Shown here: positions 16,236 through 25,327 of the stretch, in pieces | Layout: every line of letters begins with the position of its first letter | How positions within the stretch are numbered: the stretch's first letter is position 1 | Assembly: GCF_016464385.1 (NCBI RefSeq) | Contig: NZ_JADMLH010000026.1 | Coordinates: 37,942-101,941 of the forward strand | DNA from: Nucisporomicrobium flavum | GTDB lineage: Bacteria > Actinomycetota > Actinomycetes > Mycobacteriales > Micromonosporaceae | Reading direction: 5' to 3' | Length of the DNA: 64,000 bases | Made by a program: the position numbers and the translations under genes | Notes under the pieces: model-generated | The model's input: only the letters and a program-made list of their open reading frames with translations | What the model was told of the DNA's origin: nothing | The model's database searches: none

Positions 16236-17540
16236 ATGGCGCGAGCGCGCATCGTGATCGTCGGGGCCGGCTTCGCCGGGTACGAGGCCGCCAGGACACT
16301 GCTACGACGTTCCCGCGGCGCCGCCGAGGTGGTGCTGCTCAACCCCGCGGACTACTTCCTCTACCTGCCACTGCTGCCGGAGGTGGCCGGTGGAGTCCTC
16401 GACCCGCGCCGGGTGACCGTGCCGCTGAGCGACACCCTGCCCGGCGTACGGCTGATCCTCGGCCAGGCCGACGGCGTGGACGTCGACGCTCGTACCGTCT
16501 CGTTCACCGGGCCGGAGGGCGAACGCGGAGCGCTGGGCTACCACCGGCTCGTGCTGGCTGCCGGCAGCGTCAACAAGCTTCTGCCCATCCCGGGCGTCGC
16601 CGATCATGCGCACGGCTTCCGCGGCATCCCGGAGGCGCTGCACCTGCGCGACCACGTCATCCGCCAGATCGAGCTGGCGGACGCGGCCACCGACCCGGCC
16701 GAGCGGGCCGCCCGGCTGACCTTCGTCGTGGTCGGCGCCGGCTACACCGGTACGGAGGTCGTCGCGCAGATGCAGCTGCTGACGCATGACGTCCTCAGCC
16801 GGCATCCCCGGCTGGCCGGCACCCCCGCGCGGTGGATGCTGCTGGACACCGCCGACCACGTCCTGCCCGGCATGGACGAGAGACTGTCTGCCACGGCGGA
16901 GCGCGTGCTGCGGGAGCGCGGCGTCGAGGTGGAGATGGGCACGTCGGTCGCCGTGGCCACCGGCACCGGGGTCAAGCTCACCGACGGACGGTTCGTGGAG
17001 TCGCGCACGCTGGTGTGGTGCGTCGGGGTGCGGCCGGACCCGCTGGCGCGGAGCACCGGCCTGCCGATGACCGACGGCCGGTTGCGGGTCGACGAGTACC
17101 TGGCCGTGCCCGGGCACCCGGAGATCCTGGCCTGCGGCGACGCTGCCGCCGTGCCCGATCCCGCCCGTCCCGGGCAGCCGACACCGATGACCGCGCAGCA
17201 CGCCCTGCGCCAGGGCCGGCTCGCCGCGCACAACATCGCGGCCTCGTACGGCTCCGGGCGGCGCCGGCCGTACCGCCATCGCGGCCTCGGGTTCGTGGTC
17301 GATCTGGGCGGCTGGCAGGCGGCGGCCGATCCGCTGCACGTGCCGCTGTCCGGACCGGCGGCCCGGCTGGTCACCCGCGGATACCACCTCACCGCGCTGC
17401 CGGCCAACCGGGTGCGTACGGCGGCTGACTGGCTGTTCACCGCCGTGGGATCACGCCCGGCGGTGCAGCTCGGTCTGGTGCCGGGGCCGGCCGTGCCGCT
17501 GGACAGCGACGCCCCCGAACTCGCCCACCCGTCCCGCTGA
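16236..17540 (+). CDS. NDH-2-like NAD(P)H dehydrogenase (FAD flavoprotein)
   Basis: 434 aa of the type II NADH:quinone oxidoreductase fold. FAD-binding motif VGAGFAGYEAA at the N-terminus, NAD-binding motif VVGAGYTGTEV near residue 168, the FAD-closing motif ILACGDAAAVP, then TAQHALRQGRLAAHNI and a C-terminal part that in this family holds the membrane-binding helices. It would pass electrons from NADH to quinone without pumping. It heads an operon with glucose dehydrogenase and a GH15 glucosidase, so reoxidising the NAD(P)H they make is a natural role. That coupling is inference. Confidence 0.85.
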   Translation: MARARIVIVGAGFAGYEAARTLLRRSRGAAEVVLLNPADYFLYLPLLPEVAGGVLDPRRVTVPLSDTLPGVRLILGQADGVDVDARTVSFTGPEGERGALGYHRLVLAAGSVNKLLPIPGVADHAHGFRGIPEALHLRDHVIRQIELADAATDPAERAARLTFVVVGAGYTGTEVVAQMQLLTHDVLSRHPRLAGTPARWMLLDTADHVLPGMDERLSATAERVLRERGVEVEMGTSVAVATGTGVKLTDGRFVESRTLVWCVGVRPDPLARSTGLPMTDGRLRVDEYLAVPGHPEILACGDAAAVPDPARPGQPTPMTAQHALRQGRLAAHNIAASYGSGRRRPYRHRGLGFVVDLGGWQAAADPLHVPLSGPAARLVTRGYHLTALPANRVRTAADWLFTAVGSRPAVQLGLVPGPAVPLDSDAPELAHPSR

Positions 17541-17550
17541 GGAGAGTCAC

Positions 17551-18603
17551 ATGCGTGCGTTGACCGTGGAACCATTGACGTCCGGCTCCGCCGAGGTCCG
17601 TGACGTGCCGGACCCCGAGGCGGGGCCGGGGGAGATGCTGGTCGAGGGACTCGCCCTGGGCATCTGCGGCACCGACCGCGAGATCGTCGCCGGGGAGTAC
17701 GGGTGGGCGCCGCCCGGCCGCGACCGGCTCGTGCTCGGCCACGAGTCGCTGGGGCGGGTCCGCACCGCGCCGCCGGGCAGCGGCTTCGCCGCCGGTGACC
17801 TCGTCGTGGGCGTCGTCCGCCGGCCGGACCCCGTGCCGTGCGGAGCCTGTGCCCACGACGAGTTCGACATGTGCCGCAACGGCCGCTACACCGAGCGTGG
17901 CATCAAGGAGATCGACGGGTACGGCAGCGAGCTGTGGGCTGTGGAGACCGGCTACGCGGTGAAGCTCGACCCACGGCTCGAGCACGTGGGCGTCCTGATG
18001 GAACCCACCACTGTGGTGGCCAAGGCGTGGGAGCAGGTGGACCGGGTCGGCTCCCGTGCATGGTACGAGCCGAGCCGCGTCCTGGTGACCGGCGCCGGGC
18101 CCATCGGGCTCCTCGCGGTGCTGCTGGGAGTTCAGCGCGGGCTCGAGGTCCATGTCCTGGACCTGGCCACCGAGGGGCCGAAGCCCGAGGCTGTCGAGGC
18201 GCTGGGCGCGCAGTACCACTCCGCCGGCATGGCCGAGGTGGTCCAGCGGGTCGCACCGGACGTGATCATCGAAGCCACGGGGGTGTCGAGCCTGGTGTTC
18301 GAGGCGATGGCGGGCACGGCGTCGTACGGGATCGTGTGCCTCACCGGGGTCTCGCCGGTGGGCCGCAAGATCTCCGTGGACGTCGGTGCCGCGAACCGGG
18401 AGATGGTGCTGGAGAACGACGTGGTCGTCGGGTCGGTGAACGCCAACCTGAGCCACTATGCCGCCGCGGCCGACGCACTGGCCAAGGCGGACCTCGACTG
18501 GTTGTCGCGATTGATCACCCGCCGGGTGCCACTGGCCCGATTCGAGGAAGCCCTGCGGGGCCGCCCCGACGACATCAAGGTCGTACTGGATCTGGCCGGC
18601 TGA
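17551..18603 (+). CDS. Glucose 1-dehydrogenase-like medium-chain dehydrogenase
   Basis: 350 aa zinc-type MDR enzyme. The GDH subgroup signature is visible: ICGTDREIVAGEYG, GHESLGRV, the structural cysteine region VPCGACAHDEFDMCRNG with an interrupted four-Cys lobe, and YTERGIKEIDGYGSELW, then LMEPTTVVAKAWEQV. The nucleotide site is GAGPIGLLAV. This matches archaeal/actinobacterial glucose 1-dehydrogenases that oxidise aldoses to lactones with NAD(P). GAGGAG precedes the ATG, 10 bases after the NDH-2-like stop. Placed next to a GH15 enzyme, it probably oxidises the glucose that enzyme frees. Confidence 0.8.
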   Translation: MRALTVEPLTSGSAEVRDVPDPEAGPGEMLVEGLALGICGTDREIVAGEYGWAPPGRDRLVLGHESLGRVRTAPPGSGFAAGDLVVGVVRRPDPVPCGACAHDEFDMCRNGRYTERGIKEIDGYGSELWAVETGYAVKLDPRLEHVGVLMEPTTVVAKAWEQVDRVGSRAWYEPSRVLVTGAGPIGLLAVLLGVQRGLEVHVLDLATEGPKPEAVEALGAQYHSAGMAEVVQRVAPDVIIEATGVSSLVFEAMAGTASYGIVCLTGVSPVGRKISVDVGAANREMVLENDVVVGSVNANLSHYAAAADALAKADLDWLSRLITRRVPLARFEEALRGRPDDIKVVLDLAG

Positions 18604-18613
18604 GGAGGATCGC

Positions 18614-20431
18614 ATGCCTGGACGCATCGAGGACTACGCGCTCATCGGTGACCTGCAGTCCGCCGCGCTGGTCGGCCGGGACGGCTCCATCGACTGGCTG
18701 TGCCTGCCGCGCTTCGACTCCACCGCCTGCTTCGCGGCTCTGCTCGGCGACGACTCGGCCGGGCATTGGCGCATCGCCCCGGCCGGGGCCGGGGCGGCGA
18801 CCGGCCGCCGGTACCACGACGACACCCTGGTGCTGGAAACCGAGTGGCGGACCGCCGACGGTGTCGTGCGGCTGCTCGACTTCATGCCGCCGCGCGGCGA
18901 GGCCGCCGACGTCGTGCGGATCGTGGAGGGCCTCTCCGGCGAGGTACCCATGCACATGGACCTCATCCTGCGGTTCGGCTACGGCCGGGTGGTGCCGTGG
19001 GTCCGCCGCCAGGGTCACGACCTCGAGGCCGTTGCAGGCCCCGATGCCGTGTGGTTGCGCACCGACGCGCCGGTGCGCGGCCGGGACCGCACCACCGTCG
19101 CCGATTTCACCGTACGGGCGGGGGAAAAGGTGCCGTTCGTGCTGACCCACCAGATCTCGCACCTGCCGCGACCCGAGCAGGCCGATCCGTTCCGGGCGCT
19201 CACCCAGACCCGGCGGTACTGGCACGACTGGATCGCCCGCTGCGACTACGACGGCCGCTGGCCCGAGGCGGTGCGCCGGTCGCTGATCCTGCTGAAGGCG
19301 CTGACGTACGCACCGACCGGCGGCATCGTGGCCGCCGCGACCACCTCGCTGCCCGAGCAGATCGGCGGCCCGCGCAACTGGGACTACCGCTACTGCTGGC
19401 TGCGCGACGCCACGTTCACCCTGCAGGCGCTGCTGGGCACTGGATACGTCGCCGAGGCCAAGGCGTGGCGGGAGTGGTTGCTGCGCGCCGTCGCCGGCGA
19501 TCCCGCCGATCTGCAGATCATGTACGGCCTGGACGGCACCCGCCGGCTTCCCGAGTACACGCTGGACTGGCTGAGCGGGTACGAGAACTCCAGCCCGGTC
19601 CGGGTGGGCAACGCCGCGGCCGGCCAGCTGCAGCTGGACGTCTACGGCGAGGTGCTCGACGGTCTGCACCTGGCACGCGAGGCCGGCATCGCCGCCACCG
19701 ATGCCGGCTGGGACCTGCAGAGGGCCCTGCTCGACTACCTCGAGGGCGCCTGGCGGCAGCCGGACAACGGGCTGTGGGAGGTGCGCGGCGGCCGGCGGCA
19801 GTTCGTGCACTCCAAGGTCATGGCCTGGGCCGGGTTCGACCGGGCCGTGACCGCCGTGGAACGCCACCGCCTCGACGGGCCGGTGGACCGCTGGCGGGCG
19901 GCGCGCGACGAGATCCACGCGGAGGTCTGCGCCAAGGGTTTCGACAGCGATCGCGGCACCTTCACCCAATCGTACGGATCGCCGGCCCTGGACGCGTCGC
20001 TGCTGCTCATCCCGCGGGTGGGATTCCTGCCAGGCTCCGACACCCGGGTGGCCGGCACCGTCGAGGCGGTGCGGCGCGAGCTGTGCCAGGACGGCTTCGT
20101 GCTGCGCTACCGGACCGGCCACGAGGGCGCCGACGGCCTCCCGGGCACCGAGGGCGCCTTCCTGGCCTGCACGTTCTGGCTGGTGGATGCCCTGTACGCG
20201 GTCGGCCGCCGAGATGACGCCGAGCGGATGTTCGAACGCCTGCTGGGGCTGCGCAACGACGTCGGGATGCTGTCCGAGGAGTACGACCCGGGATCCGGAC
20301 GTCAGCTCGGGAACACCCCGCAGGCCTTCAGCCTGGTCGGCCTGGTGAACTCGGCGCGGCTGCTGAGCGGCACCTCGACGCGGACGTCTGCGGAGCCCGC
20401 GGTCCAGCACACCCGGCGGGACGCGGGGTGA
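18614..20431 (+). CDS. Glycoside hydrolase family 15 (glucoamylase/trehalase type)
   Basis: 605 aa with the two-domain bacterial GH15 form: an N-terminal beta-sandwich starting IEDYALIGDLQSAALVGRDG and an (alpha/alpha)6 barrel with RYCWLRDATFTLQALL, GNAAAGQLQLDVYGEV and the late acid/base region SEEYDPG followed by GNTPQAFSLVGLVN. Actinobacterial members include trehalases and exo-acting alpha-glucosidases. There is no signal peptide, so an internal substrate such as trehalose is more likely than starch. AGGAGG precedes the ATG. Third gene of the NDH-2/GDH operon; its stop overlaps the next start (GTGA). Confidence 0.87.
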   Translation: MPGRIEDYALIGDLQSAALVGRDGSIDWLCLPRFDSTACFAALLGDDSAGHWRIAPAGAGAATGRRYHDDTLVLETEWRTADGVVRLLDFMPPRGEAADVVRIVEGLSGEVPMHMDLILRFGYGRVVPWVRRQGHDLEAVAGPDAVWLRTDAPVRGRDRTTVADFTVRAGEKVPFVLTHQISHLPRPEQADPFRALTQTRRYWHDWIARCDYDGRWPEAVRRSLILLKALTYAPTGGIVAAATTSLPEQIGGPRNWDYRYCWLRDATFTLQALLGTGYVAEAKAWREWLLRAVAGDPADLQIMYGLDGTRRLPEYTLDWLSGYENSSPVRVGNAAAGQLQLDVYGEVLDGLHLAREAGIAATDAGWDLQRALLDYLEGAWRQPDNGLWEVRGGRRQFVHSKVMAWAGFDRAVTAVERHRLDGPVDRWRAARDEIHAEVCAKGFDSDRGTFTQSYGSPALDASLLLIPRVGFLPGSDTRVAGTVEAVRRELCQDGFVLRYRTGHEGADGLPGTEGAFLACTFWLVDALYAVGRRDDAERMFERLLGLRNDVGMLSEEYDPGSGRQLGNTPQAFSLVGLVNSARLLSGTSTRTSAEPAVQHTRRDAG

Positions 20432-20760
20432 CCGGGGCGGGCCGGCGGCGGATCGTCCGTGCGATGGCCCGGATGTCGTGGCACCGGCTGCTGCTCGCGT
20501 TCGCCCTGGGATGCCTCGCGCCGCTCCTGGTGATCCGCTACGGCACGCCCGGAGCCGCCCTAGCCGTGCCGGTTGCCGGGTACGCGACCCGCCTGGCCGC
20601 CCGCAGCGGCCGCCGGGGAGCCGCCGGCAGCCCGCGCCGACGCAGGACTGTCACGAGATCGTCACAGGACCGCACCGGGTTCGCGGCCCCGCACCGGGCA
20701 GGACGGCATCGCGGCGGACACACCGCCGGAGCGCTCCATCCCGAGGAGGAGACCCGATGA
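20428..20760 (+). CDS. Small membrane protein, uncertain
   Basis: 110 aa reading frame with a GTG start overlapping the GH15 stop and a stop overlapping the htrA start. Residues about 15-50 are hydrophobic (LLLAFALGCLAPLLVIRYG, then ALAVPVAGYATRLAA) and could form two helices. The remaining half is Arg/Gly-rich and contains the direct repeat site B, so this tail may be non-functional or mere open frame. The double overlap favours a real gene; the odd composition of the second half argues for caution. Confidence 0.45.
   Translation: MTGAGRRRIVRAMARMSWHRLLLAFALGCLAPLLVIRYGTPGAALAVPVAGYATRLAARSGRRGAAGSPRRRRTVTRSSQDRTGFAAPHRAGRHRGGHTAGALHPEEETR
20649..20665 (+). promoter_or_regulatory. 11-bp direct repeat (site B): TGTCAC-N5-CGTCAC
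   Basis: GTCA cores at 20650 and 20661; the site ends 91 bases before the HtrA ATG. A GGTTCG...GGGCAG pair follows (20680-20704) that might be a SigB-like promoter. Confidence 0.45.
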
Positions 20761-21776
20761 GGACCAAGCGTGCCGCGGCGGCGGCGATGATCGCGGCGAT
20801 GACCGTGGCAATGTCCGCCGGCTGCACAGACGACGCAACCTCGCCCGTGGCGGCGCCGTCGGCATCGGCGGCCGCCGCGGCGGACAACGGCATCGTGGAC
20901 ATGGTCTCGGCGGTGGAGCCCTCGGTCGTCACGATCCATACCGGTGAGGGCCTCGGCAGCGGTGTCATCTACCGCGCCGACGGGGTGATCGTCACCAACG
21001 CCCACGTCGTCGGCGCGGCGACCCGGGTGCAGGTGTCCTTCGCCGACGGTACGCAGCTGCCGGGCCAGGTCACCGGCTCCGACGACCTGACCGACCTCGC
21101 CGTGGTGAAGGTGAGCCGTACCGGGCTGCCCGCCGTCACGGTACGACAGGAACTGCCCCGGCAAGGCGAGACGGCCTTGGCGCTCGGCAGCCCGCTCGGC
21201 TTCGAGAACACCGTCACCCAAGGCATCATCTCCGGGATCAGCCGGCAGATCCCCGGCTCCGCCACGGGGGGCCGCCCGCTGGTCGACCTGATCCAGACCG
21301 ATGCGCCGATCTCGCCCGGCAACTCCGGCGGTGCGCTCGTCGACGCCCGGGGCCGCCTGGTCGGGATCAACGAGGCGTACATTCCGCCGTCGGCCGGAGC
21401 CGTGTCTCTGGGCTTCGCCATCCCGGCGAGCACGGTGGTCGACGTGACCGAGCAACTGCTCAAGGACGGCAAAGTCGCGCACCCCTATCTCGGGGTGGTG
21501 CTGACCACCGTGACCCCGCAGATCGCGCAGGCGCTCGGCATGAAGGTCACCAGCGGTGCCCTGGTGCGCCAGGTCCAGCCGAGCAGCCCGGCGGCGACCG
21601 CCGGCATCCGGGCCGGCGACGTGATCGTCGGTTTCGAGGACCTCAACGTACGCACCGTCGGTGACGTCTACGCCGCCCTCCGGAAGGTGAAGCCGGGCGT
21701 GAAAGCCACCGTCAAGGTCGACCGGAACGGAACGGTCACCGACATCCCGGTCACGCTCGGCTCCCTCTCCCGCTGA
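20757..21776 (+). CDS. HtrA/DegP-type serine protease lipoprotein with PDZ domain
   Basis: 339 aa. Lipoprotein signal with lipobox AMSAGC (Cys near 22), a short Ala/Ser linker, then a trypsin-like domain with the triad His83 (NAHVVG), Asp113 (LTDLAV) and Ser190 (GNSGGAL). A PDZ domain follows (HPYLGVVL, then SSPAATAGIRAGDVIVGFEDLNV). It should act outside the membrane in envelope protein quality control. GAGGAGG precedes the ATG. Direct repeat site B upstream suggests envelope-stress style regulation together with the PRC-barrel and STAS genes. Confidence 0.9.
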   Translation: MRTKRAAAAAMIAAMTVAMSAGCTDDATSPVAAPSASAAAAADNGIVDMVSAVEPSVVTIHTGEGLGSGVIYRADGVIVTNAHVVGAATRVQVSFADGTQLPGQVTGSDDLTDLAVVKVSRTGLPAVTVRQELPRQGETALALGSPLGFENTVTQGIISGISRQIPGSATGGRPLVDLIQTDAPISPGNSGGALVDARGRLVGINEAYIPPSAGAVSLGFAIPASTVVDVTEQLLKDGKVAHPYLGVVLTTVTPQIAQALGMKVTSGALVRQVQPSSPAATAGIRAGDVIVGFEDLNVRTVGDVYAALRKVKPGVKATVKVDRNGTVTDIPVTLGSLSR

Positions 21777-22163
21777 CGAGGGCGGGGAGACAAGCGTGCA
21801 CGTCCTGGGCCGGAGCGCACGCCACGGCCGAGCACCGGCGTGCCCTGCACCGGCTGGTCCTCGCGGACGGACGCGGCTGGGACGCGGTGGGCTGAAAAAC
21901 TCGATCCGATCCCATGTTTGACAACGGGAGGCGGGGGAATCCCCTGCGCCGAGCTCGTACCACGGCGTCGAGACAGCGGCGCCATGCGTCCCCGTGGATG
22001 CACCCGATGGACGAGCCCGGACAGCCGGTGTCGTAGCGGCGTGCCCTGCTTGGCCGCCTTCTCCGCCGACTCGTCGGCTCCTTCCTCTCGTGGCCTGCCC
22101 ACGCCTCCCTGGCTCGCGCGGATGCAGTCCGGCGGGCTTCTCCCTGTCGCTCGGAGGAGATCC
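21777..22163 (+). other. 387-bp intergenic region upstream of the sigma factor
   Basis: No gene supported on either strand. It contains a SigB-like promoter candidate at 21916-21940 that would leave a leader of about 220 bases before the sigma gene. No direct-repeat site was found in it. Confidence 0.6.
21916..21940 (+). promoter_or_regulatory. Possible autoregulated SigB-like promoter of the sigma gene
   Basis: GTTTG, 14 bases, GGGAAT. The -10 differs from GGGTAT at one position. Auto-activation is common for SigB/SigF factors. Confidence 0.4.
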
Positions 22164-23531
22164 GTGACGCTTCACCATGCTGTTGCCCTGCCCGCGACCG
22201 CCGATGAGCGGCCGCAGCACGGCTCCGTCGACGACAGGGAACGCGCGACGGCGGCTCTGTTCCGGCAGATGGAGGACGCGGCGGCAAGCAGCGACGAACG
22301 CAGGCGGATCCGGGCGCGGATCATCGAGCTGAACCTGCCGCTCGCGACGCGGCTGGCGTACCGGTACCTCAACCGTGGGCAGAGCGCCGACGACCTGCGG
22401 CAGGTGGCGGCACTGGGGCTCGTCAAAGCGGTGGACGGGTTCGACGCGGCCCGCGGCAAGCCCTTCTTCGGCTACCTCGTCCCGACCGTGACCGGTGAGC
22501 TCAAGCGTCACTTCCGGGACCACGGGTGGGATGTGCACGTGCCGCGCCGGCTGCAGGAGCGCTACCTCGAGGTCACCCGGACGCAGTCCGCGCTCACCCA
22601 GCGCCTGCGGCGAGCACCCGGCGCCGCCGAGATCGGTGCGGTGCTCGGAATCGCCGATCACGAGGTCGTGGAGGCGCTCGGCGCCGCCGCCGTCTACGAC
22701 GTCAGTTCCCTGAACGCCAGGGTGTCCGGTGAGGATGACGCCGCCGAACGGCAGGAGTTCATCGGCGCGGAAGACGCTGCTCTCATGTCGGTGTGCGACA
22801 AGCTCGTCCTGCGCCGGCTGGTACAGGACCTGCCGGAGCGGGATCGTCACATCCTGAGTCTGTACTTCTTCGCGGAGATGACCCAGGACCGCATAGCTGC
22901 CGTCCTCGGCATGTCCCAGATGAACGTCTCCCGGCTGTTGCGCCGGATCCTGGATCAGCTCCGCCGCGGGCTCGACGACGGGGCGGAACGACCCGCCGAA
23001 CCGTCCTGCGCGCGCACCGGCATCAGCATGAACCACACCCGGGACGCGTCCGTCCTGACAGTTCACGGCGATGTGGACGCGTCGGTGCTGCGCCGGGCGC
23101 TCGTGGACGCGGTCGTCCGTGCCCGTCGAGGGCGCGTCGTCGTGGATCTGCGGCAGGCGGCGACGGCCGGAGCGGTGACCGCGCGGGCACTGGTCGACGC
23201 ATACCGGGCCAGCGGTTCCAGCGGAGCGCGCCTCGCCGCAGTGGACGTGCCCCCGGAGCTCTACGACGTCCTGCGCCGGCTCGGGGTCACCCGGCTGGTG
23301 CCGTGCCGGCCTCTCTGCGCCCCCGCGGCGAGCGCATCGCTTCCCTCGGAGGACGAGCATCGCCCTCTCGCGGACGCCACGGTGCAGCCCCACCGGCCAT
23401 GTGACGTCTCAGCCGAGTGGATGGTCCTGCCATCGGTCCGCCGACGGCCGCCCATGGCGACCCGCACCTCGGCGGTCGCCCGCCGGCCGACCACGGGACG
23501 ACGGGCCGGGCGCCGGACCAGAGCGCCGTGA
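22164..23531 (+). CDS. SigB/SigF-family sigma factor fused to a C-terminal STAS domain
   Basis: 455 aa. Residues about 25-275 form a SigB/SigF/SigG-type sigma factor: region 2 (DDLRQVAALGLVKAVDGFD, then FGYLVPTVTGELKRHFRD), region 3 (HVPRRLQE) and region 4 (LPERDRHILSLYFFAEMTQ, then GMSQMNVSRLLRRIL). After a short linker, residues about 290-380 resemble a STAS domain (VLTVHGDVDAS, RVVVDLRQ, then ELYDVLRRLGVTRLV). The conserved D-S-S-G phospho-loop reads G-A-V-T, so the usual phosphorylated serine is gone. The last 75 residues are Pro/Arg-rich. GGAGGA precedes the GTG. A split into two proteins at Met289 is possible but no ribosome site is there. Confidence 0.83.
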   Translation: MTLHHAVALPATADERPQHGSVDDRERATAALFRQMEDAAASSDERRRIRARIIELNLPLATRLAYRYLNRGQSADDLRQVAALGLVKAVDGFDAARGKPFFGYLVPTVTGELKRHFRDHGWDVHVPRRLQERYLEVTRTQSALTQRLRRAPGAAEIGAVLGIADHEVVEALGAAAVYDVSSLNARVSGEDDAAERQEFIGAEDAALMSVCDKLVLRRLVQDLPERDRHILSLYFFAEMTQDRIAAVLGMSQMNVSRLLRRILDQLRRGLDDGAERPAEPSCARTGISMNHTRDASVLTVHGDVDASVLRRALVDAVVRARRGRVVVDLRQAATAGAVTARALVDAYRASGSSGARLAAVDVPPELYDVLRRLGVTRLVPCRPLCAPAASASLPSEDEHRPLADATVQPHRPCDVSAEWMVLPSVRRRPPMATRTSAVARRPTTGRRAGRRTRAP

Positions 23532-23545
23532 CAACCCACCAGGGC

Positions 23546-25219
23546 TCAGTCGCCCGGCGTGGTCGGCGCCGGCGGGGGCAGCACACCGCGGTCGGCGCCC
23601 GAGTACATCGTGCGCAGCGCCAGCCGTACTCCTGCTGAGCGCACCGAACCGCGGAAGCCCGCATGCAGCAGGGCGGCCCTGGCGGCATTCCCGCCGGGAC
23701 CGCCGTGCACGCCTCCGCCGGGGTGCGCCCCGGCGGAGGCCAGGTAGAGGTTGCGGATCGGGGTCTCGGCGCGGCCGAGGCCCGTCACCGGCCGGAAGAT
23801 GAGCTCCTGGAACAGCTTGGTGGTGCCGCCGCTGATGGCACCGCCCACCAGGTTGCCGTCGGCGCCGGAGAGAACGGAGGGGCTCTGCACCAGCCGCCGG
23901 GAGACGAGGTCCCGGAAGCCGGGCGCGTGGCGTTCCAGGAGATCCTCCACGGTCTGCGCCTGCCGGCGTACGGCTGCCTGGTCGCGGGCCAGGTTGCGGG
24001 GAAGGTGGGTGTACGCCCACAGCACTTCCGTGCCCCGCGGTGACCGCGTGGGGTCGGCTGTGGTCATCTGGCCGAGCAGGACGAACGGCCTCTCGGGCCG
24101 GCGGCCGGTCGTGAGCGCGGCCGTGTAGTCGGTGAGGCCGTCCAGGTCGGTTCCGAGGTGGACCGTGCCGGCGCGGCTCACCTCGCCGGCCTTCCACGGC
24201 ACGGGGCCCGTCAACGCCCAGTTGAGCTTCACGGTGGACGGGTCCCACATGAACCGGCGCAGGTCCTGCAGGAACCGGCTCGGGAGGTGGCGCTCACCGA
24301 CGAGTTCCCGGTACAGCGTGGGCACGTCCACGTCGGCCAGGACAGCTCGGCGCGCCAGCACGATCTCGCCGCCCCGGATCCGTACGCCGTGGGCGCGGCC
24401 GTGGCGCACCAGGATCCGCTCGACCGGCCGGCCGCACCGCAGCTCGCCGCCGGCGGCGCGCAACCGGCGGATCAGTGCCTCGGTGAGCATGCCGGAGCCG
24501 CCGCGCGGAACGGGAAAACCGTAACGCTGGCCGACCATCGTCATGAGCCAGCCGAAGATCGCGCTGCCCGGCTCGTCGGCGGACATGTCGGAGTGCAGCG
24601 CCGTCCCTGCCAGCAGCAGCTGCGCTCCCTCACCGCGGAACTGTTCCCGGCCCATCCGGCGCACCGGCAGGGTGGCGAAGCGGGCGAAGCGCGCGGCGTC
24701 GGCGGCCCCGAGCCGCCGGAGCAGGTCGAGGCCTGGGCGTACGGGCGGGAACGGCTGGAACAGCGCGTCCAGCACGGCGTCGCCCACCCGGTCCCAGCGG
24801 TGCACCAGGTCCCGCCAGGCTTCACCGTCGCCGCGGGCGAACGCGTCGACCGACGCCGCCGTCTCGTCGAGGTCCCGGGACAGCACCGCCGAGCGGCCGT
24901 CGGGCAGCACATGGGCCAGGACGGTGGGCGCGTGCGACCACTGCAACCCGTGCTCCTGAAGTTGCAGCCCGCGCAGCACCGGGGAGGCCGCGCCGAGCGG
25001 ATAGAAAGCGCTGAACAGATCGGAGGTGTATCCCGGAGCGAGCACCTCCGCGGAGCGCACGGCCCCGCCAGGAGTGTCCTGGGCCTCCAGCACCAGGACG
25101 CTCCAGCCCTGATCGGCGAGGAGGTTGGCGGCTACCAGCCCGTTGTGCCCGGCGCCGATGACGACGGCGTCGTAGCGCGGGGGGCGGCTTCTGCGGCGGG
25201 GAGCGGCGTGTGTGGTCAC
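23546..25219 (-). CDS. FAD-dependent phytoene-desaturase-like oxidoreductase
   Basis: 557 aa. N-terminal dinucleotide motif VVIGAGHNGLVAANLLADQGW and the family continuation VLEAQDTPGGAVRS; the C-terminal FAD-closing region is YLASAGAHPGGGVHGGPG. This matches the carotenoid/phytoene desaturase-like group (PYROXD2-like) found alone in many actinomycetes, where the substrate is unknown. No carotenoid genes are nearby. GTG start at 25219 with GAAGG upstream. It runs tail-to-tail with the sigma gene (14-bp gap) and divergent from the permease remnant. Confidence 0.83.
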   Translation of the reverse strand: MTTHAAPRRRSRPPRYDAVVIGAGHNGLVAANLLADQGWSVLVLEAQDTPGGAVRSAEVLAPGYTSDLFSAFYPLGAASPVLRGLQLQEHGLQWSHAPTVLAHVLPDGRSAVLSRDLDETAASVDAFARGDGEAWRDLVHRWDRVGDAVLDALFQPFPPVRPGLDLLRRLGAADAARFARFATLPVRRMGREQFRGEGAQLLLAGTALHSDMSADEPGSAIFGWLMTMVGQRYGFPVPRGGSGMLTEALIRRLRAAGGELRCGRPVERILVRHGRAHGVRIRGGEIVLARRAVLADVDVPTLYRELVGERHLPSRFLQDLRRFMWDPSTVKLNWALTGPVPWKAGEVSRAGTVHLGTDLDGLTDYTAALTTGRRPERPFVLLGQMTTADPTRSPRGTEVLWAYTHLPRNLARDQAAVRRQAQTVEDLLERHAPGFRDLVSRRLVQSPSVLSGADGNLVGGAISGGTTKLFQELIFRPVTGLGRAETPIRNLYLASAGAHPGGGVHGGPGGNAARAALLHAGFRGSVRSAGVRLALRTMYSGADRGVLPPPAPTTPGD

Positions 25220-25327
25220 GCGGCGGTGCCTTCCCTCATCCGTCGTGGACTACACGGTGCCGCGCAGGTTTGGCCGGGGGCGGATCAGGAAAGCCGCGTC
25301 GAGGCGTGCCCGGACCGAGGAGAACAC

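Noticed and set aside
20538..23393. 951-codon open frame on the minus strand opposite htrA and the sigma gene
   Set aside because: It is an antisense shadow produced by high GC content; the plus-strand genes carry clear catalytic and DNA-binding motifs.
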